This document shows, piece after piece, positions 25,149-37,900 of a stretch of DNA of 64,000 bases. Every line of letters starts with the position of its first letter. Within the stretch, counting starts at the first letter, position 1. Below the pieces are notes generated by a model. That model saw only the letters and a list, made by a program, of their open reading frames with translations, was not told the DNA's origin and searched no databases. The stretch lies in assembly GCA_963402885.1 (NCBI GenBank), contig OY727094.1, positions 16,122,501 to 16,186,500 of the forward strand, in the 5' to 3' direction. This DNA comes from Antedon bifida. Taxonomy: Eukaryota; Echinodermata; Crinoidea; Comatulida; Antedonidae. Made by a program: the position numbers and the translations under genes.

Positions 25149-26794
25149 ATGATAGACTGAAGAATAAACTTTGACACAATAAAGCAGCAATTTTTATCTT
25201 ATTTGTATCATGTTTGTTTCTTGTTATCCTGATTTGTTAATTTTGTATAGATTTACCATTTCAACTATTTTTTACTATTGTGAAACTTTACTTCCAATTC
25301 TGCCATGTGCTATGACATTTTAATAAAAGCATCTTATACTACAGATGCATATTGATTTTTCTTTTTGATCATGTCACATGGTGAATAAATTAATCAATTA
25401 AAATGCTTATTTATTTATGTACTAACTACTATATTTTACTCATCAATTAACTTAACTGCAAAATGAATTTAATGATTTTATGTGATTGTATAGTCACAGA
25501 CAGCAAAGCTCAAAATGTGCAAATTACATAATAGTCAATTGTTTACAAGTCTGTATTGAAGGAAGTTCAATAACATTGGACTTTGTGTCATACAGTAGCT
25601 ACACTCACTCACACCCTGCAAAATAAATATGAACAGTACAAAGTAATCTTTTAAAATGTTTGACCAATTAACAACACAATTCTTAACAACGCCCTCTAGG
25701 CCAAAACACAAAATAATGAAACGTTTTTGTCTGTAATACTTTATTAATCAAAGAAGAGATTTCCCCACTTTCTGTATCCCTTTTGTCCATTGTAACTCTC
25801 TTAAATATTCTTTTTTTAATGTCATTCCAGCCATTTGGAACAATCTCTCAATTCACATTCGTAACTTTGATAAATCAATTTAAATTTGCAACCTATCAAT
25901 TTCTTTCAGCAAAACTGTAAATAACAATTGAATTGAAAAACTTCCGTCTAATTTAGACATGTGAATAAGCTTTAAGAACCCTTTGTACAATTTAAGTAAA
26001 ACAGTATTAGATTAGGCTCAACACTGTAGGCAGAGAATCCATAAAAAGGTAATATTTACACTTTAACCTTTGTATTGATTACAAATATAGAACAGCAAAG
26101 ATAAAAAATAATCTTACATTGGTGGCAGTATTTTATAAGAAAGAAGTGATCTCAAAATGTTGGGACACTGGTGGCAGTATTTGTAATCTGAGTTTAAATT
26201 TATTGATTTAATTTATTTCATTAAGTAAATTTTGTTTCACTTCACAAAGTGCATTTTATCATTTCATTTATAGTGAAGGAGGAAAAATCTAGATGATAAG
26301 TTAAAATTTAAACTTTTATGATCATTAATGATGTATAAGAAAAAAAGTAATGTATACAAATACTGTAATTATCATGTTTGGATAACAAACAATCACAAAA
26401 AAATATGACACAATCTGTATTGACTTATTTACTATGTTAATAAATATTTATATAAAATTTGACAAATTCTATACATGAGTGACATGGTTTTCTAGATAGA
26501 GAATAAAAGAGAAAAACTAATATTATTAAAATCAGTCCAGATGCCATGATAAGCTGACAAAGGCTATGAAAATATGTGAGGATTTAAATCGCTCTTTATA
26601 TGGTATATTAAAATGAGATAAAAGACTGAATTCACTAAGATTGTGCAATGGTAAGGTGACAAGATATTTAAATTTATTTTGTATCATAAATTCATCTTCC
26701 ATCAGACTGTTGAATGATGTACACATTGTGACTTACTTTTTTATGTTGTTTTTCTTGATTTACAGTTTTTAATTTTTTTAAAAACATATTTAAT
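25149..26794. other. AT-rich spacer, no recognised gene
   Basis: I see no exon-like frame, RNA gene or structured repeat here on either strand. Two short GGTGGCAGTATTT blocks (about 26119 and 26171) are the only repetition noted. Confidence 0.5.
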
Positions 26795-26945
26795 GAGGGT
26801 GATCCATCCAGCAATTGCTGATCATTAGGGACCCTCAGAGCTAGGTTCACAAGACAAACATATACACAAGATGCTCTACATAAAAAAAGTCTTATTACAA
26901 GTCTTTGGGAGTGGACTTGTAATTGTGTCCTTAGAAAAATAGAAA
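26795..26945 (-). mobile_element. SINE body, copy lacking its tRNA head
   Basis: About 150 bases match the body of the SINE at 32871-33092 (blocks GTGAT(C/T)CATCCAGCAATTG, CATTAGGGACCCTCAGA, CTTATTACAAGTCTTTGGG). Similarity stops before the tRNA-like part, so it is 5'-truncated with respect to the minus-strand element. Confidence 0.8.
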
Positions 26946-27086
26946 TGTGAGTGTGTGTGTTTACCTGGTATGCTTTGCTATTCTGCCTGTGATGTTGATT
27001 TGATTTAATAGCTAATTTGGACAGGGAGTACAGTATTACAATTAGCTTTCTTAACAACAGAGCTAACTATTCTGTGCCACCATTCA

Positions 27087-28120
27087 TTAACACTTTGACT
27101 GCCAAACACAAAGATCTTCGTTTTTGGAAACACAACGCTTGACTGCCAAACACGAAGATCTTCGTTTTTCGCGTTTTTTTACGAAATCCGGTAGATAGGT
27201 TAATTATTGGTATATACTATAAACATGAACACTATATTTGGTCTGGACCGTCAATATTTTACAATTTGAAAGTAACTAATCTGGTTACGAACGACTGTCA
27301 AAATGGTACCTGTCAAAATAACAAACACCGCGCATCACAGTAGCGCGTAGAGAGCGATGGCTTGGCGCATTGTGTATCGGTCGCGCGCTAGCTATGCCGC
27401 CGAAGCAATACAAAGGTTTTTGTGGATTGACATGTTTGTTTGTTATCTGAATAAAAAATAATGGAGTCATTTTCAATATAGTATACCCTAATTGTTTGGG
27501 TGTTTTACTGAAAGTGACCGAGTTTCACGCTACAAACTTGTTTTGAAATGGTATGGATATTATCATCAGTTTACTATCTAGGCTAGTAGTAGGCCTACTA
27601 GGCTAGCCTAGGCCTAGTCGTAAAACGGTTCCGGACCAACTTTAGGCCTGGGTAACTAGGCCTGGTGTCTTTACTATGTGGATTTTGGCGAAACATTGAT
27701 GTAAGATTTATGATTTATAAAATGTAATACATTTTTGATAGTGATAACTTGTTTTTATAGGCCTATCGGTGCCGTGTAAGTAACTTTTTTGTTGTTTGTT
27801 GATCTCACCGGGCGATATTTTCATATTGTGATGTCTTGCACAAAATCGCGAATATCTCGACTTTCTTGCGCGAACCTACGAAAAACTCAAAAAGTGGGTT
27901 ACTTTCATTTTACTATTACGATTTACATATTGCGATTTAAAAATCGTTCTTGGTACCATTGTAAAGCTAAAATCTTTATGATTATTTTAGTCTAAATTAC
28001 ATATAAATCAGATCACATACATATAGTTTCAATCAGCTTGAATAAAAACATCGAATTGGGCTAAAAACGCTGGCGGTGGCAGGTTCTAACTGGAAAAACC
28101 TCTGGCAGTCAAAGTGTTAA
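27087..28120. mobile_element. piggyBac-like non-autonomous element, TTAA-flanked (1.03 kb)
   Basis: TTAA followed by CACTTTGACTGCCA at the left end is mirrored by TGGCAGTCAAAGTG and TTAA at the right end (28117-28120). TTAA target duplication with such ends is the hallmark of piggyBac-type transposons. The left end is duplicated just inside (CTTGACTGCCAAACAC, with GATCTTCGTTTTT after each). No transposase frame is present, so it would need one supplied elsewhere. The interior includes a GC-richer, CpG-rich stretch at about 27325-27410. Confidence 0.85.
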
Positions 28121-28297
28121 CGCTGTGAATTTAATCAATTTTGATACAAAGATGTTTAACGAATTTACTTCTTTTATTTATAATATAAATATTATATGGT
28201 TTGGCCCCAGTCCTAAAACCATCTTGAAACCTTTTTTAAAGTTTTTCTGTAATTCCAGTCAGAAAACTGCTATAATGATGATCTATAGTAAGCAAGA

Positions 28298-28560
28298 CAG
28301 GCCTAGCTAGGCTATGCCTAAACAGTACCTCTAGCTAGCTATAAGCCTAACTTGTACTAGGGCCTAGGCCTAGGCCTGGGCCAGCCTTACCTGTTCCTCT
28401 TCCTACTATCTATTACTCTAGCACCCTTTTTGTCTAGTATAGGCTTAGGCCTACATCACCCTTCATAAGTAGGCCTACTATAGGCAGTCACACACTTAGG
28501 CCTAGGCTAGGGTTAGTAGTATTTAGGCCTAGAGTAGTTAGGCCTAGGCCTAGTAGTTTT
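28298..28560. repeat. Cluster of TAGGCCTA-type palindromes
   Basis: More than ten overlapping TAGGCC/GGCCTA words occur within 260 bases, some directly abutting. The same word is scattered through the window, with smaller clusters at about 14280-14300 and 27575-27660. No function is evident. Confidence 0.6.
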
Positions 28561-29191
28561 AGTAGAGTGAACCCATATATTTATTTTGCCATTTTTTCCT
28601 ATCAACATTCACTGTACTATCAATTATTAATTACCATCAAATATTACCGGTAACAAACGTAACAACTTGTTTACCACATATATAAATACAGGTTTCATTT
28701 TGAGAACTTTTTTGATGAGCCATCATGCCACACGTGTGCTGCTGCAGTGAAGAAGGGTGACTCTACATGACCTGGATCTTGAGTAGTACGTACCTGGGAA
28801 ATTACTGCAATGACTTTATATTAATTAATCCAAATTTTAAAAAATGTTTGCTTTTTTATTGTAGGCCTGCATTTTAATCTTTTCATTATTGCCTTTTGCC
28901 ATTTTATCGCTTTCTTCAGTTTTAACTGTATAAACTTGTTCATTCTTTTATATTTATGTTTTGTTGTCGTTTTGAGGGCCCCCCATCATATATAAACAAT
29001 AGACAAACATAAATTAAAAATCAACAATTTTAAAAAAACCATTAACAACTACAGTAACAACTAATATATTTTTATATTATTTTTTACACAGACTACCTAT
29101 ATTTATATAAAAATTAATTGTGTGTATTTTTACCTAAATTGCATGCTTAGAAAAATATGTTTCATCTTTAATTAAATCTAGGAAATTTCGT

Positions 29192-29545
29192 TTAAAGATG
29201 TATTGTCTCCCCTGAAAATTAATTTTTAACTTTTTTGTTAAATGAAATTTCCTAGATTTTGAAGTATTATAATAGTGATTAACTTTTACCAAAAATTAAA
29301 ATGTCACATGATAGTTATCCACTTTTGAATAAATTTGATCTAAAAAATGTATTTAAGCAAAAATGGTCAAATTGGCCAATGGATTTTTAATTGAATTTAA
29401 TCATTTATTATGTTATTTTTAAAGTGAAAACAATATTTTTTTCTACGGAAGTGATTAACTTTATTAAAACTACAAAATAACCTATTCAAAGTCTGATTTA
29501 ATTAATTTTTATTTTTCATGTTATTGGGGGACAATACATCTTTTA
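29192..29545. mobile_element. TTAA-flanked MITE, copy 1
   Basis: Begins TTAAAGATGTATTGTC and ends with the complementary ACAATACATCTTTTA. Its interior shares blocks with copies at 41160-41468, 45859-46192 and 48427-48780, including GTGATTAACTTTA and AAACTACAAAATAACC. Terminal inverted repeats of about 15 bases next to TTAA suggest mobilisation by a piggyBac-like transposase. It has no coding content. Confidence 0.85.
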
Positions 29546-30087
29546 GCAAGACAAAAATTACCAATGATTTTAGTTAAAGTAGGCCTACTAGTATAACAGA
29601 ACAGACATAAAGTTTGCATTTGTTTCCTAAAATAGCATTTACACAATCATAGGCCATCTTTACAGGTCTACTGTAATTTACAACTCACTATCACTTCTAA
29701 ATACACTTTGCTAACAAATAGTATATCAACACTTAAATAAACGGAGAGTGTTTGAATGTCTGATAACTGTTATCACTTACGTTCCAAAATATTGGTGGCG
29801 TGCTTGCCGCTTTGTTGTGTGACATGACAAGTTCAGTTGTGAAATTAAGGGCTAATGAGGCAGACCTGTTAAATGAAGTTGTTTATTAATATATTTGTAA
29901 GTTGCTTTTCTTGTTTACAGGAATGTTTTTCAATTGTAGTTGGTTATGATATTTTGGACTAAATTTGATTTATGGACTGGTATGTGATATCTATATCTAT
30001 ATGTACTAAAATATAAAACGATCAGTGACTGTTGTTGAGGTTAATGCTTACTGTGAATGACTGCGTAGTGTAGGCCACAATCTCATT

Positions 30088-30191
30088 GGCCCGTATTCAT
30101 GACATCTTTTGCCGATTTTGATACTGGTTTAGTCCAGGACTAAATATTGTCCAGACTAAATCCAGAGATAGTCCAGTCATTAATACGGACC
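30088..30191. mobile_element. Mini inverted-repeat element (104 bp)
   Basis: GGCCCGTATTCATGAC at the left is matched by GTCATTAATACGGACC at the right. The centre has a second inverted pair around TTTAGTCC and GGACTAAA. The whole element can fold into one hairpin. No coding content. Confidence 0.65.
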
Positions 30192-30217
30192 TTACGGGTC
30201 TCAGAGTAGACGTAGCA

Positions 30218-31146
30218 AATATTAGAATTATTATATCAAATCAAATAAACATTTATTTCTTCTAATCAAAGTAAAGTTTACCCTTTAGTTGTCTGCGTCT
30301 TTGTATGTGCGTACGTTAAGTTATATCAAATAATATATAGTATGTCAAATATATTTTTTTTTATTTTGTCCAATATAGGCCTACATATTAAATATTATCA
30401 TCAATTGGTCATTACAAAATATAAAAAAAATATAAAATCTGGTTATTAAAAATTGTATTATATAAATATACTATTGAAAAATTGAATAAAGTGTTCCGGT
30501 GTCTCTGAATGAACAAATTATCAAGCAACAATGGACTGTGGAACAAACGACACAGCGTTAGGCTCGTGGCGTAGTAAATGCCTAGTTCACACGCAAGGCG
30601 TATGCTACGCAATGCTTATGGCATGGCTTACGCCCATACGTGTAAACAGGCTCTAACCTACGGTAATCCGTAGCGAGTCAAGGACCGACATTCTAATGTT
30701 AATGTTGTATGGCCTACATTTATGACAAATGTGCTTGTAGATTAATGGATGCTTACGGATTAATATAGCCTAAAATCTCGTTTTGTCTGTGATTATAATT
30801 AACAAAAATTAGAATTATTATATCAAATCCAATATTTAATTCTTCTAATCAAAGTAAAAGTTTACCAATCAGTTGTCTGCGTCTTTGTATGTGCGTGTGT
30901 CAAATTATATACAAATAATTACAATCATATTGTAAATCATATTTCTTTTTATATATTTTTTCCAATATACATAACAAATACATTATTTTCATTAATACCA
31001 AATATATAGAAAAAATATAAAACCTGGTTAAACATTGTATTATTCACAACTGTTTCAAAATATACTATAAGAAATAATGAAGTGATCCGGGAGTGCTCTC
31101 CATGAATAATAATATAGCAACAATGAACTGTGTATAACAAACGACT
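30218..31146. repeat. Direct duplication of about 340 bp (two diverged copies)
   Basis: Copy 1 spans about 30218-30556 and copy 2 about 30808-31146. They share TTAGAATTATTATATCAAAT, CTTCTAATCAAAGTAAA, GTTGTCTGCGTCTTTGTATG and the end block ACAAACGAC. About 250 bases of unrelated, GC-richer sequence lie between. Neither copy encodes a convincing protein. Confidence 0.75.
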
Positions 31147-31819
31147 TATTAAAGATGTAGGTAACCTGTACGGATTATGGATGCAATAACGCTATCTTCT
31201 TTGTGAAGCAAATGATACATTTTGCAGATTGCGTTTTACCAAGACAACACATGTATCCTGTTTAAATTCAATTACAGACATCAATTACAATCCTACGCCC
31301 TGCCATGCCCTTCTTGTGATTTTCCAAATATAGGCCTAGTAGTTTCTCGACAAAAGAAATAACACTAACAATTAGGCCTACATGCCGATACATACAACAT
31401 TTTAAGAATTTAAAAAGTAAATTTTCCGAAACAAATTAGAGAAGCTCCTTAAATGTAAATTATGTCTACACCAACCAAGCTTAATCAAGTTCGCAAGTAA
31501 TTAATTTGCATATGTTAACATTGTTCCTGGTGTGCAGTAAAATAGGACAACTTGAATCAGGTTCACGTTCAGGTTCTTTGAGTTCATTTTAAGACAATAT
31601 CATACACTAGTTTGTAAAGTGAACCACCTCATTACAATTATTGTCGAGAGATCGGTAATTTGTAGTTATAAGCTTACAAGAACTGTACAGTTGTTTGATT
31701 TAACCGTGATCTCCATTGTATTTTAAATTACAGTTGAGTTTTATCTCTTTGTTTTGTTTCAAGCTGTACCGTTTATATTTATTTATTTGTCTGTATTGTA
31801 CAGGTCACATACAGTGAAC

Positions 31820-31903
31820 ATGGGACATCAAAGGACTGCCGTAGTAGTTCTATTAATATCTGTAATTTGTAAAAGGGGGAAGGCGGAATACTTGTTCAAG
31901 TAA
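31820..31903 (+). CDS. Tiny open frame resembling a signal-peptide exon
   Basis: MGHQRTAVVVLLISVICKRG... runs for 27 codons to a stop. It has a basic N-terminus and a hydrophobic core of about ten residues, and follows a good acceptor (TTGTACAG at about 31795-31802). A GT in the core's last codons could act as a donor, but no partner exon is recognised downstream. It could be chance or the leader of the LINE remnant that follows. Confidence 0.2.
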   Translation: MGHQRTAVVVLLISVICKRGKAEYLFK

Positions 31904-31939
31904 ACCGATACCGTGGAATCAACACAAATAATAACACAC

Positions 31940-32870
31940 TTCCCAAGACTTGCCAGCCTATACATAGATTCTTTATTCGTTCGTCACTCCGAAGTTTAAA
32001 ATAAACCATACTAGCATATACTGATCTTGCATTTGTTTCGCTTTTGATTCTCGCACTGAGTGGTGATATAGCATATAACCCCTCTTGTACTAACAGTGTG
32101 TCAGATCGAATCAACGCGGTATTCAATGCGACGATTGCAACTACTGATATTCCATCTGAATTTTACCAACTTTTTAGAGGATGAGTTTTACGCTGTCGCG
32201 AAATCAGTTGACATCTGGTACCACACCCATGTTCTTTGCCTCAGTTCAGTGACTCCTTTTTACAGAATCTGTTGACGGTGAATATGCCCTCGACTCTGAT
32301 AACGAACGTGTGGATTAGAGCGACCATGTTAACCACCATTTAAATTGCTAGAAGCAGTAAGACAGTCAACAAGTTTAAAGACTTGAAAGTAATCCAGTCG
32401 TCCCAAAACACGACTCAGACACGTGGTTCAATGATTCTATATCTGACACTGAAATACCTCAAATCGGTTATTTCTTATATAGCAAAGGCCGTTTACTCGG
32501 TCCAAAAATAGTGGTGGTGGTCTTGTACACTGTGTGCCATTAAGTCGTCTTTCTTATTAATCAGAAGGCATGATCTTGAGCCCAACGACAAGATCATAAT
32601 AACTGAACTAAGACCATGCCTCTTACCAAAAAAGGCATTTGTTCTGATGGTAATAAAGACGATTTCACTATAAATTAACTTCAATTCTTAATTCTCTTAG
32701 ACCTCTGTACAACCAAATTCATTTAATCGGCGACTTTAACCTTCCCATGCTCAATGTTGTCTTGGTGAAATAGTTTTACCCCTGTTATAAACAACATTCT
32801 TAATACTCATTTCAGTAAAATCATCATCAAAGATACAACTGCTCCAGATTGGATAGATTTTTGTTACCAT
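31940..32870 (+). pseudogene. Degraded LINE 5' part: 2A-like leader and endonuclease
   Basis: At about 32040-32085 the plus strand encodes LILALSGDIAYNPSC. This resembles the 2A-like leader (LSGDxExNPGP) found at the start of some echinoderm CR1-like LINE proteins, with the critical NPGP end decayed. After many stops and frameshifts, about 32500-32760 encodes GGGL then LRPLYNQIHLIGDFNLP, the GDFN block of the apurinic-type LINE endonuclease. A SINE sits at its 3' side. This is an old, non-functional insertion, possibly of the same group as the LINE at 1-1272. Confidence 0.65.
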
Positions 32871-33092
32871 AGGGTGATTCATCCAGCAATTGCTGATCAT
32901 TAGGGACCCTCAGATGTTCACAAGACAAACATATACACAAGCTGCGCTACATAAACAAAGTCTTATTACAAGTCTTTGGGAGTGGAGTTGTAATTTTATC
33001 CTTAGAAAAAATCCTGACATGTGACGGGACTTGAACCCAGGACCCTTGGAGTGGTAGCCAAGCATCATAACCATCAAGCTCCACTCCAAGAT
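32871..33092 (-). mobile_element. tRNA-derived SINE with head and body
   Basis: On the minus strand the element starts near 33092 with a tRNA-like head (GCTTGATGGTTATGATGCTT, then GGGTTCAAGTCCC as the B box at about 33023-33035). It continues into a body shared with 26795-26945. A weaker head occurs at 2706-2771. RNA polymerase III would transcribe such an element; LINE machinery would move it. Confidence 0.85.
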
Positions 33093-33892
33093 GGAGGTAA
33101 GGCAAGAAGTGTTCAAATGTTTCTAAAAGTTGTTTAAATTTCAAAGCTTATCTATTAATACATAAGAGATTCGATAGTATTAAATGCCGGGAGGAGATCT
33201 GCATGGGACTTAGCTTTGTCAGATGAGCCAAAAGGATTTTAAAAATAAAAAATCGTCATCCACCCAATTAGCGCAATATACAAACTGATATGGATCCATG
33301 CAGCGTCTTACACTGATAATTATAAAGCAGTCACTTCATGTGAACCTAAAATTATCAATTTGGAAAAATTAAATATATACCGGGAGGTTGCCTGGACATA
33401 GCATAAAAAAGACAATAAATACAGACTTGGGCAAGTCTAATTATTGAATTAACTATGTAAACATGCTGTTTATTCTCGGTAAAGAATCATCAAGTTTACG
33501 ATTGCCAAGTATGATTCAGAGAATACATCTCAATTTGTTAATTCATTATTTAAAGTTCAGTGATACAACGGATTGTTTGTTCAAGGACATGAATCGAATT
33601 AAATTTATCTATGTTTCATTTTTTTTGTATTAATAATTAATTGAATTATTAATTTATTATATGAATTTACTCATAGATTTATTTATAAAAGTGTTTTGAA
33701 TTAATTCTAGTTTAAAATATAAATTAATTAAACATTAGTTTTCATAGATTTAAAAGATATGGCCTATATCAACGGATTTTAATCTTTGAGAATTTTAACT
33801 TGTATTGCTTTAAGAGGGCCTCTTCAAGTCAGCTTTCTGCTGTAGTACAGCTGTTAGAGCTACCCTTGTAAAACAATGTTAGATAAATAAAT

Positions 33893-34917
33893 ATGATTTA
33901 TTATCAGAGAGATGTATAATAATCTCACCACGTTTGTATTGTTATTATCAGAGAGATGTATAATAATCTCACCACGTTTGTATTGTTATTATCAGAGAGA
34001 TGTATAATAATCTCACCACGTTTTGTATTGTTATTATCAGAGAGATGTATAATAATCTCACCACGTTTGTATTGTTATTATCAGAGAGTTGTATAATAAT
34101 CTCACCACGTTTGTATTGTTATTATCAGAGAGATGTATAATAATCTCACCACGTTTTGTATTGTTATTATCAGAGAGATGTATAATAATCTCACCACGTT
34201 TGTATTGTTATTATCAGAGAGATGTATAATAATCTCACCACGTTTGTATTGTTATTATCAGAGAGATGTATAATAATCTCACCACGTTTGTATTGTTATT
34301 ATCAGAGAGATGTATAATAATCTCACCACGTTTTGTATTGTTATTATCAGAGAGATGTATAATAATCTCACCACGTTTGTATTGTTATTATCAGAGAGAT
34401 GTATAATAATCTCACCACGTTTGTATTGTTATTATCAGAGAGATGTATAATAATCTCACCACGTTTGTATTGTTATTATCAGAGAGATGTATAATAATCT
34501 CACCACGTTTTGTATTGTTATTATCAGAGAGATGTATAATAATCTCACCACGTTTTGTATTGTTATTATCAGAGAGATGTATAATAATCTCACCGCGTTT
34601 GTATTGTTATTATCAGAGAGATGTATAATAATCTCACCACGTTTGTATTGTTATTATCAGAGAGATGTATAATAATCTCACCACGTTTTGTATTGTTATT
34701 ATCAGAGAGATGTATAATAATCTCACCACGTTTGTATTGTTATTATCAGAGAGATGTATAATAATCTCACCACGTTTGTATTGTTATTATCAGAGAGATG
34801 TATAATAATCTCACCACGTTTGTATTGTTATTATCAGAGAGATGTATAATAATCTCACCACGTTTGTATTGTTATTATCAGAGAGATGTATAATAATCTC
34901 ACCACGTTTTGTATTGT
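33893..34917. repeat. Minisatellite, 44-bp unit, about 23 copies
   Basis: Very uniform units of TTATTATCAGAGAGATGTAT followed by AATAATCTCACCACGTTTGT and ATTG. The main variation is one extra T (CGTTTTG), which shifts the frame. Near-identity of the units means recent expansion or homogenisation. Open frames through it change frame at the 45-bp units and are not called as genes. Confidence 0.97.
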
Positions 34918-37900
34918 TTCCGGTTTTGGTATCTAAATTAATTGTGTCTTTATTTGTTTACTCTTGTCTTTTTTATTGACACAAATAAAATGAATAATTA
35001 TGAATTTATGTAAGGCACGGTACGGCAAACAACTATGACGTAAGATGAAGTTGTTAAGCCAATCATGGAGGAAATATACATATATTTCCTCCATGATATG
35101 TATATTTCCTCCATGAGCCAATGTAATGTAGAATAGAATAGCAGAATAATCAATAGAATACTGAGAATATTGAAGGTGTATTTGTTCCAATGCCATTATT
35201 ACTAGGCCTTGTTTAAATAAGTAGGTTTGAGATGATGACAACTATATTTGACATGTTATGAATAATAAGACTAATGAATATACATGGATACTGCATGTTA
35301 TTCATATTTACACCATCAATCAAGCAATTTATTATTGCTAGACAGGACGGCAAAAATACATATGACGTTGAATTAGCTATAGTTGATATACCACAGTAGC
35401 GACACAATGAAATATCAATGTTGAAAAAATGGTATTTATATCCCATTAATATTATTATTGAAAAAAATGTGTATCGTTGACTTGTAAACCCTGATGTAGA
35501 ACCCGTGAGTTTATCTATTTATTTAATACTTCATCTTTGGTATGGTAACACATTATGGTCAATTACAAACTAAAAACCTAAACAATAAGTTAATAAAACC
35601 CGAAAATCGCATAAACATCATTAAAAACATAAGTACAACGTTGAATTTACAAAAATATATAAAAGCAACAACAACAAAATCATTAATAATATTTTGTTGT
35701 TTTATCATTTTAGTTTGTACCACTTCTATTCTATCCTTCGTGGTTCAAGTATTTATTAATTAGTTTCACCATAATTTCTCTATTGTTAAACACGGAAGTC
35801 ATTGTACTTTTTAAAATCTATATACACATTCTGTATAAACATACATTTCTATTCTGCACCTGGTGGTACGTCTCAGTTCATGTAACATTAATTGTTAATA
35901 GAAGAAAGCAATGATATGATGACAATTCAGTTCTTTGCTTTTCTATATATATTTTTCTCTCTTAATAATAATATTCGTTCTTGTGTAGCGCTTATTGCAC
36001 CATGCTTCTAAGCACTTAAACATTTCGTATTATTTATTTCTTTTTTTCCTTCCCAGTTCATATACTCGTATACGCTGAGTTGTTCTTTTCTGGGTAACCA
36101 TAGCTGGTCAGTGTCCTGTAAATTTTTCCCAGATTACTTAGGTGGAACTTCGGGAATCTTCCTCCACCACAAGTTTGTAACAGAAAAGGGTCTCGATTTA
36201 TTAAAATAATAATTGTTACTCTTAAGCCTTCTTTTGGATCATCTTACATTTTATAAGAAATATCTCCAATTCAAGTTTATTCGTCATAAAAAATATTTAG
36301 GCCTACATAGGTTAGAATACAAAAAAGCAATGTACGGATTATATATAAATAACATAATAGTATAAAACAACCAATTCCATATAATGAGAGGGAAGAACTC
36401 ATAATTTAATGTTTGAAAATTATTTGATCATAATCAAGTATTCGGAGTTTATTTATACAAATATGTTAAAAGGAAATAATAGATGAAAATGAAAAGGACA
36501 TAAAAAACAAAATGAAATGTAAACTGGGACTATGTCTTAATTTTAAAAAGGTAGCGCAAAACACACCAAGTTGCGAATGTATAACTTGCTTGTGTGTTTT
36601 TTTAATGTTTCTATGCAATGCCTTGTATGTTTCAAGCACTTTTATAATCACAATATTATTCATAGTCGCTCGCTATTTTGATTACTATGATTGGTCAGTT
36701 TAATACCAGGGCAATACATGCGCGCGCAGTAACAATCTCGTCAGTGTGTTTTCTCGGACCCATGTGAAATCTTGAGAGATTTTCCAAAAACCTATACAAA
36801 CCTGGTTACAGATGTGAACAGTGTATTAGTTCCAATTTATCTTGAATTTGTTGAGGGTTAAGCCAAAAGGGGCTTTATTATAAAGACATTTCATAAGTTG
36901 CTAACATAAAGTATACTTTCTAATTTTTAGTTAAGTATCAATAGCAAAAGTAAGATATAAATTCCATAGAAGCATGATATTATATATATTTCTTATAATT
37001 GTTTTAAAGGAGATAAGGTTGGTGATGATTTAAATGTCTAAATATTCATAATATCATCACTACGTGCCAATACATTTTTGTTATATTTTGTAATGCTTTT
37101 AACATATTGGCACAAAACAATATATAGGTATATAGTGTGTATGATATGATTTTCGGCTGTCATGTTGAAAAGAATATTTTCTGAACATACATTGGTAATA
37201 AAGATTTTGTTTCCTCGTCATTTAACAGCCATTTTAGCCATAAAGACTGTTTTCCATTCCATTCGCAACAATTGTAACAATTCAAACTACCAATTTCGCT
37301 GAAGCTAAAAACTCAAAGATAGAGATTTTTCGCAGAAAGAGATTTGAAATATGGAATCATGCATGCGTATAAGCTGACGTTTTCGATTAGCGCTTAGTGA
37401 AAAACCGGCTTCAAACATTAGGTTTTGGTGTGTCAAATAAAATCTGGTATCTTAATCCCACCTTCATGTCTACAATATCTAATTATTGTAGAAGTGTTCC
37501 GGTTAGTCTTCTTCTGTGTTTTGAGTTACCCTCATGTTGATTAAATACTACTAATATCATGCAAGTTATGGGATAATCATAATCTATTTTAAATATGTAA
37601 TAATTCATGGTTATCATTCATTAATCCATGGCTATATTTAAAGATTATGGAAATCATTTAAATATCCTAATCGGCTTTTCTCAGAACTGAAACTCGGTGT
37701 GCTAAATCAAACGTTATACATACACAAAGGTAATTGTGTTCTATTTGTGTTTAGTATGCTGCTATTGTTATTGTACACACACTGGAATCGGTGACTTATA
37801 ATTTTGGTTCTTTTTAGATTAGTGAATATTAAATCGAGAGAATGACAACATGATATGGATGGGTGAATTGATTGTTAATGGTGTACGTTGTTCCTAGAGT

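Noticed and set aside
28721..28770. Possible start of a THAP-like zinc finger (MPHVCCC)
   Set aside because: The frame stops after eleven codons and no continuation of the domain is found nearby.
34443..34672. Open frames with repeated LLSERCIIISPR-like peptides
   Set aside because: They arise from the 44-bp minisatellite, and irregular extra T bases shift the frame; no start or end context.
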